The translations under genes and the position numbers were made by a program. Under the pieces are notes generated by a model that worked only from the letters and a program-made list of their open reading frames with translations, was not told the DNA's origin and made no database searches. Shown here one piece after another: positions 41,959 through 52,346 of a DNA stretch of 64,000 bases (within the stretch, counting starts at the first letter, position 1; every line of letters starts with the position of its first letter). Origin of the DNA: Saccharomycopsis phalli (Eukaryota > Ascomycota > Saccharomycetes > Ascoideales > Saccharomycopsidaceae); contig CP073214.1 in the NCBI GenBank assembly GCA_020342235.1, positions 992,001 to 1,056,000 on the forward strand. The letters are read 5' to 3'.

Positions 41959-43623
41959 ATGGGCGATCTTCTCACGATCGGTGACTACTATCACAAGGAC
42001 CTCTACAATGATTTCACTGACTCAGATTCTAGCATAGCAAACACCAACAGCTACACAAATCAGAAGCTCAGTTGGAAATACTTGAGGTCATACTTATCCA
42101 TCTCGTCCAGCGACAGCAGTAGTGATAGCTCGATAGAAGGTCACAACAGCAACGTCATTAACTGGGGTGTACGGAAGCTATTCTACAATCTCTCAGGCGA
42201 CAACTTGTACCTCAGTTACAAGAAATTTCAGGAGTTTTGGACCAGTGTGCAGAATGAGAGCAAAGCAATGAAGGTGTTTGAAAAGTATAGCACAAATGGC
42301 TTGATGGGCATACTGGAGTTTTATGCCTTACTAAACTCAAGAGAAAATCTTGGATTGGCCCAGGAGATGGACTATGACCGTCCTATTAATGAATATTTCA
42401 TCTCTTCTTCTCATAACACCTACTTAACAGGACGACAAGTTGGGGGTGTCAGCTCGGTGGACTGGTATATAAACTCCTTGAAAGCCGGATGTCGATGCGT
42501 GGAGATCGATATTTGGAACGGCGATAATGGTCCAGTAGTGAGTCATGGCTTAACGTTGACATCTTCTGTCTCATTGGCAAAAGTAGTCAATGTTATTAAT
42601 AAATTTGCCTTTGTTGCCACAGATCTACCACTTATTCTCTCTATTGAGATCCACTGCCGAAAGTCTTACCAGCTACAAGTACGGAAGATGTTAATGGAAG
42701 GTTTGGGCGATAGTCTTTTGACTGGTACATTAGACGGAAAGGAGCATCTCCCTACCATCAACCAGTTGAGAAAGCGGATACTAATTAAAATCAAACGGAA
42801 AACCAGGATCGATTCCAGTAGCGAGTCTGACTCGTCGGAGGATGACAACTTCAAAATTATACCTGAGCTCTGTGACATGAGCTACTACATTTACGGAATC
42901 AAATTTCGAAAATTCCAGCATGAAGACTCAAAGACCTTCAATCATTGCTTTTCGTTCAGCAACCGCAAATTGAATGCCATGATAAAAAGTCACAGTACGC
43001 CGATATTTGAACATAATTTGAACCACCTTATGAGGGTCTATCCAGCAGGATACAAAATCACGTCGAGAAACTTCAATCCTATTAATTTCTGGAAACTCGG
43101 GTGTCAGCTAGTGGCGACAAACTGGCAAACATATGACATGGGCGAACAGATTAATCAGTCAATGTTTCAGTACGGAAACAGCGGTGGGTACGTATTGAAA
43201 CCGAAATATCTCCGTAGTGAGAATTCAGAAAATGCATTAATAAAAAACGGAAGCATTTGCAAGAAGTTCTTGTCAAATGTTTACTTTTCTATCCATATCT
43301 TGTCGATGGAATTATTTTCACATGTCCATAATCCAATAATTTCCATGAAGGTCATTGGGGAAGAAAACCAGGTAAGATTGGAGAAGACCAATGACTCGAC
43401 TATCCATTTCAATGGAGTGGTAACTAATAGTCTCAGTGATTTTATATTTATCAAGTTCACAGTATACAGTGATAATTATGATAGTGATTATAAGTCGATT
43501 GTGACTTTGAGACTATTTTCCATCAAGAAAGGCTATCGATATTTGCAGTTGTACGATTGCAAGGGTCTTCCATTGGTGAACAATAAGTTGCTTGTGAAGA
43601 TAGATTATAAAGAGATTAATTGA
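41959..43623 (+). CDS. Short phosphoinositide-specific phospholipase C
   Basis: 554 aa enzyme hydrolysing PI(4,5)P2 to IP3 and diacylglycerol. A Ser-rich N-terminus and a short EF-hand-like helical region (SYKKFQEFWTSVQNESKAMK) precede the X box: catalytic His in ISSSHNTYLTGRQ, VEIDIWNG, second catalytic His in VVSHGLTLTSS, and calcium-ligand Glu in LSIEIHC. An acidic serine linker (SSSESDSSEDD) separates the Y box (YPAGYKITSRNFNPINFWKL, GCQLVATNWQT, GYVLKPKYLR) from a short C2-like tail. All catalytic residues are present. It lacks the PH domain and the long N-terminus of fungal Plc1 (about 900-1100 aa), so it may be a paralogue rather than PLC1 itself. The start ATG is at 41959. Confidence 0.88.
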   Translation: MGDLLTIGDYYHKDLYNDFTDSDSSIANTNSYTNQKLSWKYLRSYLSISSSDSSSDSSIEGHNSNVINWGVRKLFYNLSGDNLYLSYKKFQEFWTSVQNESKAMKVFEKYSTNGLMGILEFYALLNSRENLGLAQEMDYDRPINEYFISSSHNTYLTGRQVGGVSSVDWYINSLKAGCRCVEIDIWNGDNGPVVSHGLTLTSSVSLAKVVNVINKFAFVATDLPLILSIEIHCRKSYQLQVRKMLMEGLGDSLLTGTLDGKEHLPTINQLRKRILIKIKRKTRIDSSSESDSSEDDNFKIIPELCDMSYYIYGIKFRKFQHEDSKTFNHCFSFSNRKLNAMIKSHSTPIFEHNLNHLMRVYPAGYKITSRNFNPINFWKLGCQLVATNWQTYDMGEQINQSMFQYGNSGGYVLKPKYLRSENSENALIKNGSICKKFLSNVYFSIHILSMELFSHVHNPIISMKVIGEENQVRLEKTNDSTIHFNGVVTNSLSDFIFIKFTVYSDNYDSDYKSIVTLRLFSIKKGYRYLQLYDCKGLPLVNNKLLVKIDYKEIN

Positions 43624-44606
43624 GATTAAGATTAACTATCGGATACTAAGATTGGCAGGAACGAAATTAGTATACAAATAAAATGGATATACCTGTTTAT
43701 AATTGACGAATAATAGAGCACTTGCATATCTAATGTAGTGGCTGGGGGGTGTTTGAAAAACAACATTAGCAAACCAAATGACATGATTGTCGGTCACTCG
43801 CTTATAAACAAACAAAAAACGATCTCAACGAGTTAAACGAGTAACCGACAGCGACCAGTGATTACAAGGTGGTGACTTGGCAAGATCGCGTGCTACATAT
43901 AGTTGTACTCACTCGCCGTCGAGGCCTCTAGCTCAGTAATCCTCAAAAGAATGACTATTCCGGGTATATGAAGTCCTTCCTCGAAAAGGCTGCATATACC
44001 AGATTCGCCAACTGCCTCATTTCTGTGACTAGCTTTTTAAAAATGCATGACTCCTTAATGTATCCGCCAATTTGGTACCATCCTAAAATAGACGGTTCTG
44101 TCTGATGTACTAGACCCTCATTCACGACTGAAGAGTTGAGTATTTTTCGTCAAAAGTAATTTACGATAAGCAGGGTTAGCTGTACGCTTATAGTAGGCAG
44201 ACCTTAAGGAATTGTTGGAACATCCACTGCCTCACGATTAATACTTGGCATAATATTAGTCATGTAATTTGTCTCCGTTCCGACTTCTTTGCCAGTCTAG
44301 CCGTTGTTTAATATCTCCCTTATCGGATCTTGTAATTATGTCAACTCCGATTTTGGCATACGTACCCGTTTTACACCCTAAACCGCAACAATTGGAGCAC
44401 AAACTAGCCGGATGAACTTTCTAGAAATAGACGTACCCCAAGGAAGGTAACAACGTCGGTTCGAAGCGAAGACAATAAGGCTTTACCCTTGGTTATTTAC
44501 TTATTTGAAAGGTTCAAACTTTATGCAAATGTATCGTGGGTTATATGACCTCCTCAATTGACAATGGTTTAAATACCCCAAATGTCTTTGAGATCATCAT
44601 ATCATC
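43624..44606. other. 983-bp upstream region of the first FAA2-type gene
   Basis: Tandem spacer between PLC and the acyl-CoA synthetase. No ORF or RNA gene is supported. GGTTCGAA at 44459 resembles a tRNA B box but has no matching arm (see rejected). ATACCCCAAAT just before the ATG (44573-44583) resembles ATACCCCACAT in the CRC1 promoter (48061-48071); significance is unclear. Confidence 0.45.
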
Positions 44607-46793
44607 ATGAGTGTATCTGCTACTGATGTTGAAGTTAGCAACGACAAAGTGCAATTGTTCAAGGGTATATTGGAGGCCCATTTTAGAACAACTGACGATG
44701 ATGTTAACGCACTCTTACTGAAGGTAAACGAAGTGCCAAACTCTAAAGTTCCGGGGTACTCACCAGTATATAGAAATGGTGCCATCCCACTTGAAGGTGA
44801 CATAAGTCCATACATTGACCCTGCTTTTGATAATTACCATGTCTTGATTGAAGCTGCCTGCAAAATATTTGGAGACAAAAAATCTATTGGGCTTCGAAAA
44901 TTCAACAACACCAAGACAAATGATTGGGACGATTTCTATACCTATGAGACATATAACCAGGTCAGAGTTCACACCCAAGATTTTGGAGCTGGATTAGTTC
45001 AAGTTGTCACAAATCACAAGCATTACAAGACAAAAATCGCTGCTAATTTACCTTATTTCAAGGGGTTCAACAATGATAAGCCGTACCGATGGGTGGTATC
45101 GTTGTTATCGTCCAATCGAAGAGAGTGGGCACTTACTGACATCGCATGTCAGTATTACAGTCTCACTAACACGGCATTGTATGACACCTTAGGTCCAGAA
45201 TCCACTTCTTATATCCTCAACTTAACCGCTTCTCCGGTGGTTGTTTGTTCGAAGAATCATGTTCTTCGTTTGATTCTCTTGAAGAAAAAGTTTCCATTGA
45301 AGCTTGATACATTGTTGGTCATTGTTTCGATGGATCGTCTTGATATTCAAAATGACTATGCGTTATTCAGTTTAGCTGCCAACCACGACATTAGTCTCTA
45401 TGACTTCTTCCAAGTGGAGAATTTGGGCTCGAACTTTCCTATTCCAAAATCACCAGTAGGTAAAGATGACCTTTACACCATATCATTCACATCTGGAACC
45501 ACAGGAATGCCAAAGGGAGTAGTAATCCCTCAACGAATGCTTATGACGGGGCTTAAATACTGTTTTAATGTCATGGGTGGAAGCCGAGTCAATGTGTTCA
45601 AAGAGGATATTTCCTACCTTTGTTTCTTGCCGTTGACACACATTTCGGAAAGAGATGGTTTCGCCTTCAATTTCATTAGAGGTGTGACAGTAGGATTCCC
45701 TTCAAGTCATATTCCTGCAGAGAGCTTGCTTTCTGACTTGAAGGTTGCTAAACCAAGAATATTTTCCGCAGTTCCTCGAATCTTTAGCAAATTTGAGGCG
45801 TCTCTTAAGGACTCCCTTGGCTCTGTTAATGATGATACTGTCTATAGCGATGAGGTTAGTGCTTCACTTCGTTCTGCTATCGGGTTGGATGACTGTCAAT
45901 TGGCCATCACCGGATCTGCGCCTATTTCAGTAGACACCATCAAGTTTCTTAAAAGAGCTCTTAAGATTCCAATGAGGCAGGGGTATGGCTTAACTGAAAC
46001 ATTTGCCTGTATGAATCTCTCACTCCCTGATGAGGAATTTGCCGCTTCAACTGGAACAATAGGAAGCGGCGTTGAATTCTGCTTCAGAGACTTGCCTAGT
46101 ATGAATTATACACATGACGATCCAGATGGAATTCCAAAGGGGGAAGTTATGGTTAGAGGGCCACAAGTCTTTGACTATTACTACCAGAGACCAAAGGAGA
46201 CAGCAGAAGCGTTTAATGAAAACGGCTGGTTTCATACTGGCGATGTTGGGAAAATGGACAAAGATGGCAGAATGTTCATTATTGACCGAGTGAAGAATTT
46301 CTTCAAGCTCTCACAGGGGGAGTATATTTCTCCGGAGAGAATTGAAAACATTTATTTGTCCAACTGCCCTATGCTTGCTCAAATCTTTGTTCATGGCAAT
46401 TCCACTGAAAATTATTTGGTGGCCATTATTGGATTCGACCATGAACCACTCAAGAAGTTTGTTAACAAGACCAATTTGCCTGCCAGTATTAAGAACAGGG
46501 TTACTGCATTAGATGGCAGTGCGTTGTTCAAAGAAATCAACGGTAACCCATTCATTAAGCAAGTATTGACCAAGGAATTGAATCAGTTGGTAAGTAACAA
46601 GGACGGTCCTACTGCTTTAAACGGATTTGAAAAGATTCACAATTTCCAAGCAGATTTCATGCCATTGAAGATAGAGCATGATACTATAACCCCGACACTA
46701 AAGTTGAAGAGAAAGAACGCCACCAGATTTTTCAGAGAAGTGCTCGACAAGTTATATGCTGAAGGTTCTTTAGTTAAGCCTGCAAAAGTGTAG
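44607..46793 (+). CDS. FAA2: Acyl-CoA synthetase, FAA2-type (copy 1)
   Basis: 728 aa AMP-forming fatty acyl-CoA ligase. ATP/AMP motif SFTSGTTGMPKGVV at about residue 294, then LPLTHISERDGF, RQGYGLTETFACM, GEVMVRGPQVFDYYYQRP, GWFHTGDVGKMDKDGRMFII and DRVKNFFKLSQGEYISPERI. The N-terminal GYSPVYRNG and LVQVVTNHKHYK regions are shared with the copy at 58146. S. cerevisiae Faa2 is peroxisomal and activates medium-chain acids. This copy ends in AKV, at best a weak PTS1. AT-rich third positions match its neighbours. It is convergent with SNF8, 59 bp away. Confidence 0.88.
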   Translation: MSVSATDVEVSNDKVQLFKGILEAHFRTTDDDVNALLLKVNEVPNSKVPGYSPVYRNGAIPLEGDISPYIDPAFDNYHVLIEAACKIFGDKKSIGLRKFNNTKTNDWDDFYTYETYNQVRVHTQDFGAGLVQVVTNHKHYKTKIAANLPYFKGFNNDKPYRWVVSLLSSNRREWALTDIACQYYSLTNTALYDTLGPESTSYILNLTASPVVVCSKNHVLRLILLKKKFPLKLDTLLVIVSMDRLDIQNDYALFSLAANHDISLYDFFQVENLGSNFPIPKSPVGKDDLYTISFTSGTTGMPKGVVIPQRMLMTGLKYCFNVMGGSRVNVFKEDISYLCFLPLTHISERDGFAFNFIRGVTVGFPSSHIPAESLLSDLKVAKPRIFSAVPRIFSKFEASLKDSLGSVNDDTVYSDEVSASLRSAIGLDDCQLAITGSAPISVDTIKFLKRALKIPMRQGYGLTETFACMNLSLPDEEFAASTGTIGSGVEFCFRDLPSMNYTHDDPDGIPKGEVMVRGPQVFDYYYQRPKETAEAFNENGWFHTGDVGKMDKDGRMFIIDRVKNFFKLSQGEYISPERIENIYLSNCPMLAQIFVHGNSTENYLVAIIGFDHEPLKKFVNKTNLPASIKNRVTALDGSALFKEINGNPFIKQVLTKELNQLVSNKDGPTALNGFEKIHNFQADFMPLKIEHDTITPTLKLKRKNATRFFREVLDKLYAEGSLVKPAKV

Positions 46794-46852
46794 AGCAATA
46801 TGTATGAATACTAAATATATGTGTGTGTATGTTGAATGGAATACTATAACAG

Positions 46853-47602
46853 TCACATGAGTCTATCCATCCACGAAGGCTCCCAGTAGGTGATTTCTTC
46901 TCCCTGGTTGTCGATCCATAAAAAACCAAAACTTACCATGGTATCCAACACGTCCTTTGCACGATATGGCAGCCAGTTGAAGTTGTCGGCCAACAACCTC
47001 ACACTAGTATGTCCGATCATTTCACAGATCTCAAACACCCTGCTCTGGTCGGGATTTAATTCCTGGGGAACGGACCTTATGAATATCTTGTCACGAATAT
47101 TGAACGTGTTAAAGTTTTTATCCAAGACGTTGATCAACTCCACTGTCTTTATAAGATCCTTTTCCGTCAAGTCAAGAATGGAGTTTGGGCTACTGGCGTC
47201 GGTTAGGGTCTTGTGCACATCTTTCAATGAGATTATTCCGCCGTTTAGAGTCAGGCTCTGCTTGCATACTTCAATGACCTTCACTGCCAACTCGTTGTAG
47301 AATTCCTCGCTGTTGTTGTCTAGCAATTTCAGCCACAAAGACTGGTCGTTCTTACTCTTTTTGTTTATACTGGCAGCCAAGGGATCGACGCCAACAGACA
47401 AGCACATTTCGGTGAACTTTGTGCGAAACTGGTCATTTGATTTAATTTCCTGGGGATGGACCTTGGCGAAATTAGCTAGTGCCTGCTGAAACACTGATAG
47501 TTGGACCGAAAGTTTTTCATACTGTGTCTCGTACAACTTATTTCCTAGTTCCGAATATCTGGAATCGGATTCGTTAAAGAAGGATAGTCCTGACTTTGGC
47601 AT
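46853..47602 (-). CDS. SNF8: ESCRT-II subunit Snf8/Vps22
   Basis: 249 aa. ESCRT-II sorts ubiquitinated cargo into multivesicular bodies. The start MPKSGLSFFNESDSRYSELG at 47602 matches the Vps22 N-terminus; the frame is open 117 codons upstream to a GTG, but that extension looks non-coding. Core motifs: LSVQLSVFQQALANFAKVHP, FRTKFTEMCLSVGVDPLAAS, then two winged helices (GGIISLKDVHKTL, ISEICEMIG-like EICEMIGHTSVRLLADNFNW, DVLDTMVSFGFLWID) and the terminal EITYWEPSWM. Complete. Confidence 0.94.
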   Translation of the reverse strand: MPKSGLSFFNESDSRYSELGNKLYETQYEKLSVQLSVFQQALANFAKVHPQEIKSNDQFRTKFTEMCLSVGVDPLAASINKKSKNDQSLWLKLLDNNSEEFYNELAVKVIEVCKQSLTLNGGIISLKDVHKTLTDASSPNSILDLTEKDLIKTVELINVLDKNFNTFNIRDKIFIRSVPQELNPDQSRVFEICEMIGHTSVRLLADNFNWLPYRAKDVLDTMVSFGFLWIDNQGEEITYWEPSWMDRLM

Positions 47603-48272
47603 GTTGTACTGGACTGGTGTAGACAGAAATCGATATCGCGGACATGCGGGTAACGAAGAAATGACGGCTGTGCGTTGGATGCCAAATATACATTGACGGT
47701 AACTGAGGCGATTGGGTTTGGGCAATTGGGTTTTGGGTAATTGACATGCTTGTACCTTTATAAACGTTGTAGCACGTGTAAACTTTGTATCATGAATAAT
47801 TCTAGCAGCACGAGTATAGCAGCATAACTGTACCAGCACGAATATACCAGCATAATTGTACCAGCATGAGTGTGTGATCTGGGTCAAAACAAACAATGGC
47901 ATTAGCCACGTAGCAGTGCCGACTGTATATTCACTTGAGTCATTTATTAACACGGGCCATCAGACACTCAGGCCATCAGTAACTACGTAAAACAATTAGG
48001 TATTAATGTGGGGGCTCACATTGTATACAACGATGGGAATCACTGAGTACCGTGCTGGCGTATACCCCACATTTGCACCATTTGCCATGGGGCACGATTG
48101 CGTAGCAGTGTGGTGGGCTGCTTTTATTGATGGGGGTAGTGCGATATGGGGCATATTACACAGCCTACTGGAGAGGTGCCGGCTAACCGGCTGGACTTCC
48201 TCTTGGCCAGAAAATCTGCCGGGTGCTTGAGTATGCTTATATAGGGGCTTTTTTCATTTTTCTTCCATAACC
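47603..48272. promoter_or_regulatory. Divergent promoter SNF8 / CRC1
   Basis: 670 bp. It contains CACGTG at 47773-47778, a 28-bp tandem repeat at 47804-47874, and a TATA box TTATATAGG at 48237-48245, 27 bp before the CRC1 ATG. A 74-codon open frame at 48006 has no recognisable content and is probably chance. Confidence 0.5.
47804..47874. repeat. 28-bp tandem repeat, about 2.5 copies
   Basis: Units at 47804-47831 and 47832-47859 (differing at 4 positions, all C/G or A/G or C/T changes) and a partial third from 47860. Each unit also contains an internal near-repeat of about 14 bp (AGCAGCACGAGTAT / AGCAGCATAACTGT type). It lies in the SNF8/CRC1 spacer. Confidence 0.8.
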
Positions 48273-49151
48273 ATGTCAGACACTGAAGACAGCATAGTAG
48301 CAGCAAAGTCCCAGGACTCGGTCCTTGTTGAGAATATTAAATCGTTTGCCTCTGGGGGCTTTGGTGGTATTTGTGCCGTGCTCACTGGCCATCCTTTTGA
48401 CCTCATGAAGGTGCGGTTGCAAACAAACCAGGCAGATTCCCTCAAACAGGCTGTAACCCAGACCTTGAAAGCAGACGGGGTACGGGGATTCTACAGAGGT
48501 GTCACGCCGCCTTTGTTGGGTGTCACACCGATGTTTGCCGTGTCCTTCTGGGGTTACGACACCGGCAAGAAGATCGTGTCCGCCTTTTCAGATACGTCCA
48601 AGGGCTTCAGCATTGGGCAGATCTCCACTGCAGGCTTCATCAGTGCCATTCCTACTGTGGCGATCGCAGCTCCTTTTGAGCGGGTCAAGGTCGTTCTCCA
48701 GGTCCAGAGCAAGGCAAACCAGACCTCAATGTTTGGTGCCGTGAAGCAGATCCTCAAAACCGGAGGCCTCCCATCGTTGTTCAAAGGATCGGCTGCTACT
48801 CTTGCTAGAGACGGGCCTGGTTCGGCCGTGTACTTTGCGACTTACGAATATACAAAGAAATTGTTGTCCAAAGACTCTGACCAGCTTTCTCTTGGTGCCG
48901 TGTCCTTGGCTGGTGGATTGGCAGGTGTCGCCATGTGGATCACCATCTTCCCAGCAGACACAATCAAGTCGGTCCAGCAGTCGTCCTCGGAGAAAATCTC
49001 CATTGGCCAAGTCACTCGCCAAATATACGCCTCCAAAGGACTCAATGGGTTTTTCCCAGGTCTCGGTCCTGCATTGCTTCGTTCTTTCCCAGCTAATGCA
49101 GCTACTTTTGTCGGGGTTGAATTGGCAAAGAACTTTTTGGAGAAATTTTAA
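48273..49151 (+). CDS. CRC1: Mitochondrial carnitine/acylcarnitine carrier
   Basis: 292 aa inner-membrane carrier exchanging acylcarnitine for carnitine, delivering peroxisome-derived acetyl and acyl units to mitochondria. Three carrier repeats each hold the signature: HPFDLMKVRLQ, APFERVKVVLQVQ and FPADTIKSVQQ. The second, PFERVKV, with QVQ fits the carnitine-carrier subgroup. GFYRGVTPPLLGVTPMFAVS and RDGPGSAVYFATYE are also typical. Start ATG at 48273, TATA box just upstream. Located between two FAA2-type genes. Confidence 0.92.
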   Translation: MSDTEDSIVAAKSQDSVLVENIKSFASGGFGGICAVLTGHPFDLMKVRLQTNQADSLKQAVTQTLKADGVRGFYRGVTPPLLGVTPMFAVSFWGYDTGKKIVSAFSDTSKGFSIGQISTAGFISAIPTVAIAAPFERVKVVLQVQSKANQTSMFGAVKQILKTGGLPSLFKGSAATLARDGPGSAVYFATYEYTKKLLSKDSDQLSLGAVSLAGGLAGVAMWITIFPADTIKSVQQSSSEKISIGQVTRQIYASKGLNGFFPGLGPALLRSFPANAATFVGVELAKNFLEKF

Positions 49152-49337
49152 TCAACCAAAAACGCCTAAAGAAATTAACTTGTGTCGTTGTAAATTAATC
49201 GCTATTAATAACAATATTCTTAGTTACTTCCAACTGTATTTGCTCACCAAGCTACTGACTTGTAGTTTGCTAGAACTACCTTCAATCCTACACCACCCCA
49301 AAACCTACTCACTCAAATAACCGACGGCAATAAAAAC

Positions 49338-52300
49338 TTACTCAGACTCCCGCTCATTCAACTCACTGCTGGCAATCAAATCCGTTTCCCGCCCAAAGAA
49401 ATCCGAGTGCCTGTACTCATACCCAAACTTGTCAATTCCATCACAATACTTTCTTGCAGTGTAAAATTGCACCAAAGCCCGCAACGCCAACTCCTGACCC
49501 TCTGAATCGCTAATCTCATTATCAATATCTCTTCCACTTAACCAGTTATCCTTCAACCGTAAGTTTAAATTGATGTATATCTGCGATATCAAATCCATAT
49601 TTACCGACTTCCATTTCTTGCCATTGTACGGCACAATCTCCTTCAAAATCTTCAAGATTGATTTGTAAATACCCGGGCTGTAAAATGGCGCAATGACTGC
49701 ACGAAACGTATCCACCGGTTGCTTGTCAGATAGCGCAATGGCCCGCCTTGTCTTATTGATAATGATTTTCTGCAAGATCTTAAACAAACTGCAGAGGATA
49801 ATAAAGTAACGAACATTGAAAACTTCTCCCGTAGTGTTATATATCTTCGACTTGTCATAGAGTGATAAGTTGTACAAATCAGACTCCGGTGGATCCTGAT
49901 ACTTCTTCTGCAACTGTTGCATCTTCTGGTTCCGGCTAAACTCCTTGGTCAATCTCTGATCTGCTTGTAACAAATTATTGTAGAAGTAGTAATTTTCAGC
50001 GTTAATATTAAGACAATGGTTAAAAAATCCAGGCAACTCAATTGCCTGGTTGAATAACTTATCTTTGAAACTATCGTTGCTCAAGTACTGGAGAAGTACG
50101 TCAATAAAGCCTTCATCAAATATTATGGTACCTAAGTTCTCAAACTTGAGTACATGCGATACTTTTAGCCATTTTAAAAGCAACATTAAAATAGAAGCAC
50201 CGTTTTTTAATGTGATCTCCTTTGTTCGTATAATTTGTAGCTTCTGTACAAGAACTTCCTGGTTCTCCGAGTAGTTCTCTCTAAACTCCCGTAATAATTG
50301 GTTCTCAAACCCGCAATCATTGCTCTTCATAATCTGAATAACCACGAATATCAAGCTATCTAAATATGGAAAGAACTTGCTGTAGTACTTTTCAATTTTA
50401 AGTAGCCTGAGTATCGACTCTGAATACTGCGGATATGTCTTCGTATCTTCTAGATATGGATCATCCGAGGGCTCAGGAGGTTTACCGTCTTTTCCTAGTT
50501 CTGGGTTCACACTGATGCTGCTTTTCCAACCTCTTTCTTGCTCCATAAACTTTTCTCGCTCGTTCCACAACTGTCTCTTTGAGATATTCCCAACGATGCT
50601 CTTGAAAAAAATATCACAGGCCTCCTTAATACTAAAAGGAACTTTCTCACCATGGAGATCCACCGGGTGTACAAAAGGGTACGACTGGTTCAATTGGAAA
50701 GACCTCTTTCCCTTGGTGCCATTGAGATTGTTATTAACTCCGTTTACTGGATTCAATGTAGGACTTCCGGGCTGAGAAGGCGCAGGTGTGGCCAAATGAA
50801 CCACTGGAACAGGTAAGGAGTTGTTTAAAAACTGATTGTTCAATGTTCGGGGGACTTCAATAAATTGCGAAAGAGATGAATTATTATCCAAGTATTTGGG
50901 ATAGTTCGGTTCCGGAGGCTTGAAGCCAGGGTATCTAGATGTTAAGTCTAGACTATATACATAATAGTCTAGTGGAGAGCTGTGTAAACTGGTATTTCTT
51001 TTTACTTTACGCTCGATTTCATATTTCTCATACAAATAATCCTTGGCCTGGTCGTAAATGTCATTTCCTCCAAATTCTACCACGATCAACTTATTGATTA
51101 TCAAGATGATGTTGCGGATTCTCATCAACAGCTTGTTTTTCCACCTCCACTTTTCAACATACTGCAAAAGATGTGTAAAGATTTCCTGTTCCTCTAGCAC
51201 TTGGAGAAGAAAACTCTTGCTGCCGCTCTTATCAAATAGCTGTACACTTAACAAAAAGTAAAACACACTGAGATGGAGGAAATATAGTTCGTTGAGACTC
51301 TTCAACTTGGAACTGAATTTGCTATTGGAACTGGAATACACAGGGTCAATCAAGTACATGATAGACATGTATTTTTTGATATTCTTGATGAGAATAATTA
51401 GAAATTCCTGATGCAGTAAAAACATCAAGCAATTCTTTTTGCACTTTGCAATCTGTTGCTCCACGGTATCCTGTCCCACGTACTCGCCGAATACCAAGTA
51501 AGATAACAGTTTCATGATGCTTAATTCGTTGTTTACGTTGGGCAATTTCTCAAGTAAGCAGTTGTTGCTGCCAGAAAGAAGAATCTGATTCTCCAACGCC
51601 AACAAGTTGGTATCAAACTTGAAATCTGCGTCATAGTACTCACGGAGGTTCCGTATAAGTTTGTCAATGTAACTACTACTTAATACTCCCTCGTCACTTT
51701 CACTACCAGATGAACGCTCTCCGGCTTCTCCAAGAACCTCCATGTAGCTTTCATAGTAGCTCTTCAAATGTTTCAAATCATTGCTGATAAACCAGTCGTT
51801 TATCTCCACCTCCAAGTCCTCATATGTCTGTTCTGAATCAAAGTCGATTATCGCTTTGCTCTTTGATTTGTGGTAGTCTAGGATTAAGTGGTCGAGGGTC
51901 TCGTGCTCGTCCTTATTACCTTTGTCATACTGGTTGATTCCCAAGTTACTGCTTCCAACTTCGTGATGAGTAATGTTATCGTGCTCAAACAGAGTCTCCA
52001 AAAGTGTTGTATCCTTGGCTGGTGAGTCTCTATCTTCTTGGGTCTCCAAACGAATGTACAACAAGCTGTCCTCATACTGGTCATTTGACACACCCATTCC
52101 TTCCTCTGCATCAGACCCATGAAGACTGATTGGATCGAGGACTATGCTGTCAATGTCTTGGTTGGACAATTTATAGTTAACTGGAAGGTTAAATGTGAGG
52201 CCCATGTCCTCGACATTTGCCTTTTCAAACTCTTGCACCTCGTTGTATTTCGAACGCTCATCAAACGTGGAATTCTTGGGACTATTCACAGTCTGCTTTA

Positions 52301-52346
52301 ATGTTCGTGACAACTCCGGAACTGACGATTCAGTGTTCTCCTTCAT
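49338..52346 (-). CDS. FAR11: STRIPAK complex subunit Far11
   Basis: 1002 aa orthologue of the STRIP/FAM40 scaffold, acting in pheromone arrest and TORC2 signalling. The N1221-type domain covers the first part (EINDWFISNDLKHLKSYYES, FVSFLLHQEFLIIL-like FLLHQEFLIILIKNI) and the DUF3402-type domain the second. Between them lies the family hallmark YPGFKPPEPNYPKYLDN. C-terminal signatures are FFNHCLNINAENYYFYNNLL, FNVRYFIILCSLFKILQKII and NLNLRLKDNWLSGRDIDNEI. The first in-frame ATG is at 52346; the open frame before it begins with TTG. Its start is 102 bp from divergent LSM12. Confidence 0.88.
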   Translation of the reverse strand: MKENTESSVPELSRTLKQTVNSPKNSTFDERSKYNEVQEFEKANVEDMGLTFNLPVNYKLSNQDIDSIVLDPISLHGSDAEEGMGVSNDQYEDSLLYIRLETQEDRDSPAKDTTLLETLFEHDNITHHEVGSSNLGINQYDKGNKDEHETLDHLILDYHKSKSKAIIDFDSEQTYEDLEVEINDWFISNDLKHLKSYYESYMEVLGEAGERSSGSESDEGVLSSSYIDKLIRNLREYYDADFKFDTNLLALENQILLSGSNNCLLEKLPNVNNELSIMKLLSYLVFGEYVGQDTVEQQIAKCKKNCLMFLLHQEFLIILIKNIKKYMSIMYLIDPVYSSSNSKFSSKLKSLNELYFLHLSVFYFLLSVQLFDKSGSKSFLLQVLEEQEIFTHLLQYVEKWRWKNKLLMRIRNIILIINKLIVVEFGGNDIYDQAKDYLYEKYEIERKVKRNTSLHSSPLDYYVYSLDLTSRYPGFKPPEPNYPKYLDNNSSLSQFIEVPRTLNNQFLNNSLPVPVVHLATPAPSQPGSPTLNPVNGVNNNLNGTKGKRSFQLNQSYPFVHPVDLHGEKVPFSIKEACDIFFKSIVGNISKRQLWNEREKFMEQERGWKSSISVNPELGKDGKPPEPSDDPYLEDTKTYPQYSESILRLLKIEKYYSKFFPYLDSLIFVVIQIMKSNDCGFENQLLREFRENYSENQEVLVQKLQIIRTKEITLKNGASILMLLLKWLKVSHVLKFENLGTIIFDEGFIDVLLQYLSNDSFKDKLFNQAIELPGFFNHCLNINAENYYFYNNLLQADQRLTKEFSRNQKMQQLQKKYQDPPESDLYNLSLYDKSKIYNTTGEVFNVRYFIILCSLFKILQKIIINKTRRAIALSDKQPVDTFRAVIAPFYSPGIYKSILKILKEIVPYNGKKWKSVNMDLISQIYINLNLRLKDNWLSGRDIDNEISDSEGQELALRALVQFYTARKYCDGIDKFGYEYRHSDFFGRETDLIASSELNERESE

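Noticed and set aside
44459-44470. GGTTCGAAGC resembling a tRNA B box
   Set aside because: No T-stem pairing around the loop, no A box at the right distance and no acceptor stem.
47603-47953. 117-codon upstream extension of SNF8
   Set aside because: Begins with GTG, includes the promoter tandem repeats, and the Vps22 family starts at the ATG at 47602.
48006-48230. 74-codon ATG frame upstream of CRC1
   Set aside because: No domain or codon bias, lies across the CRC1 promoter; likely chance.
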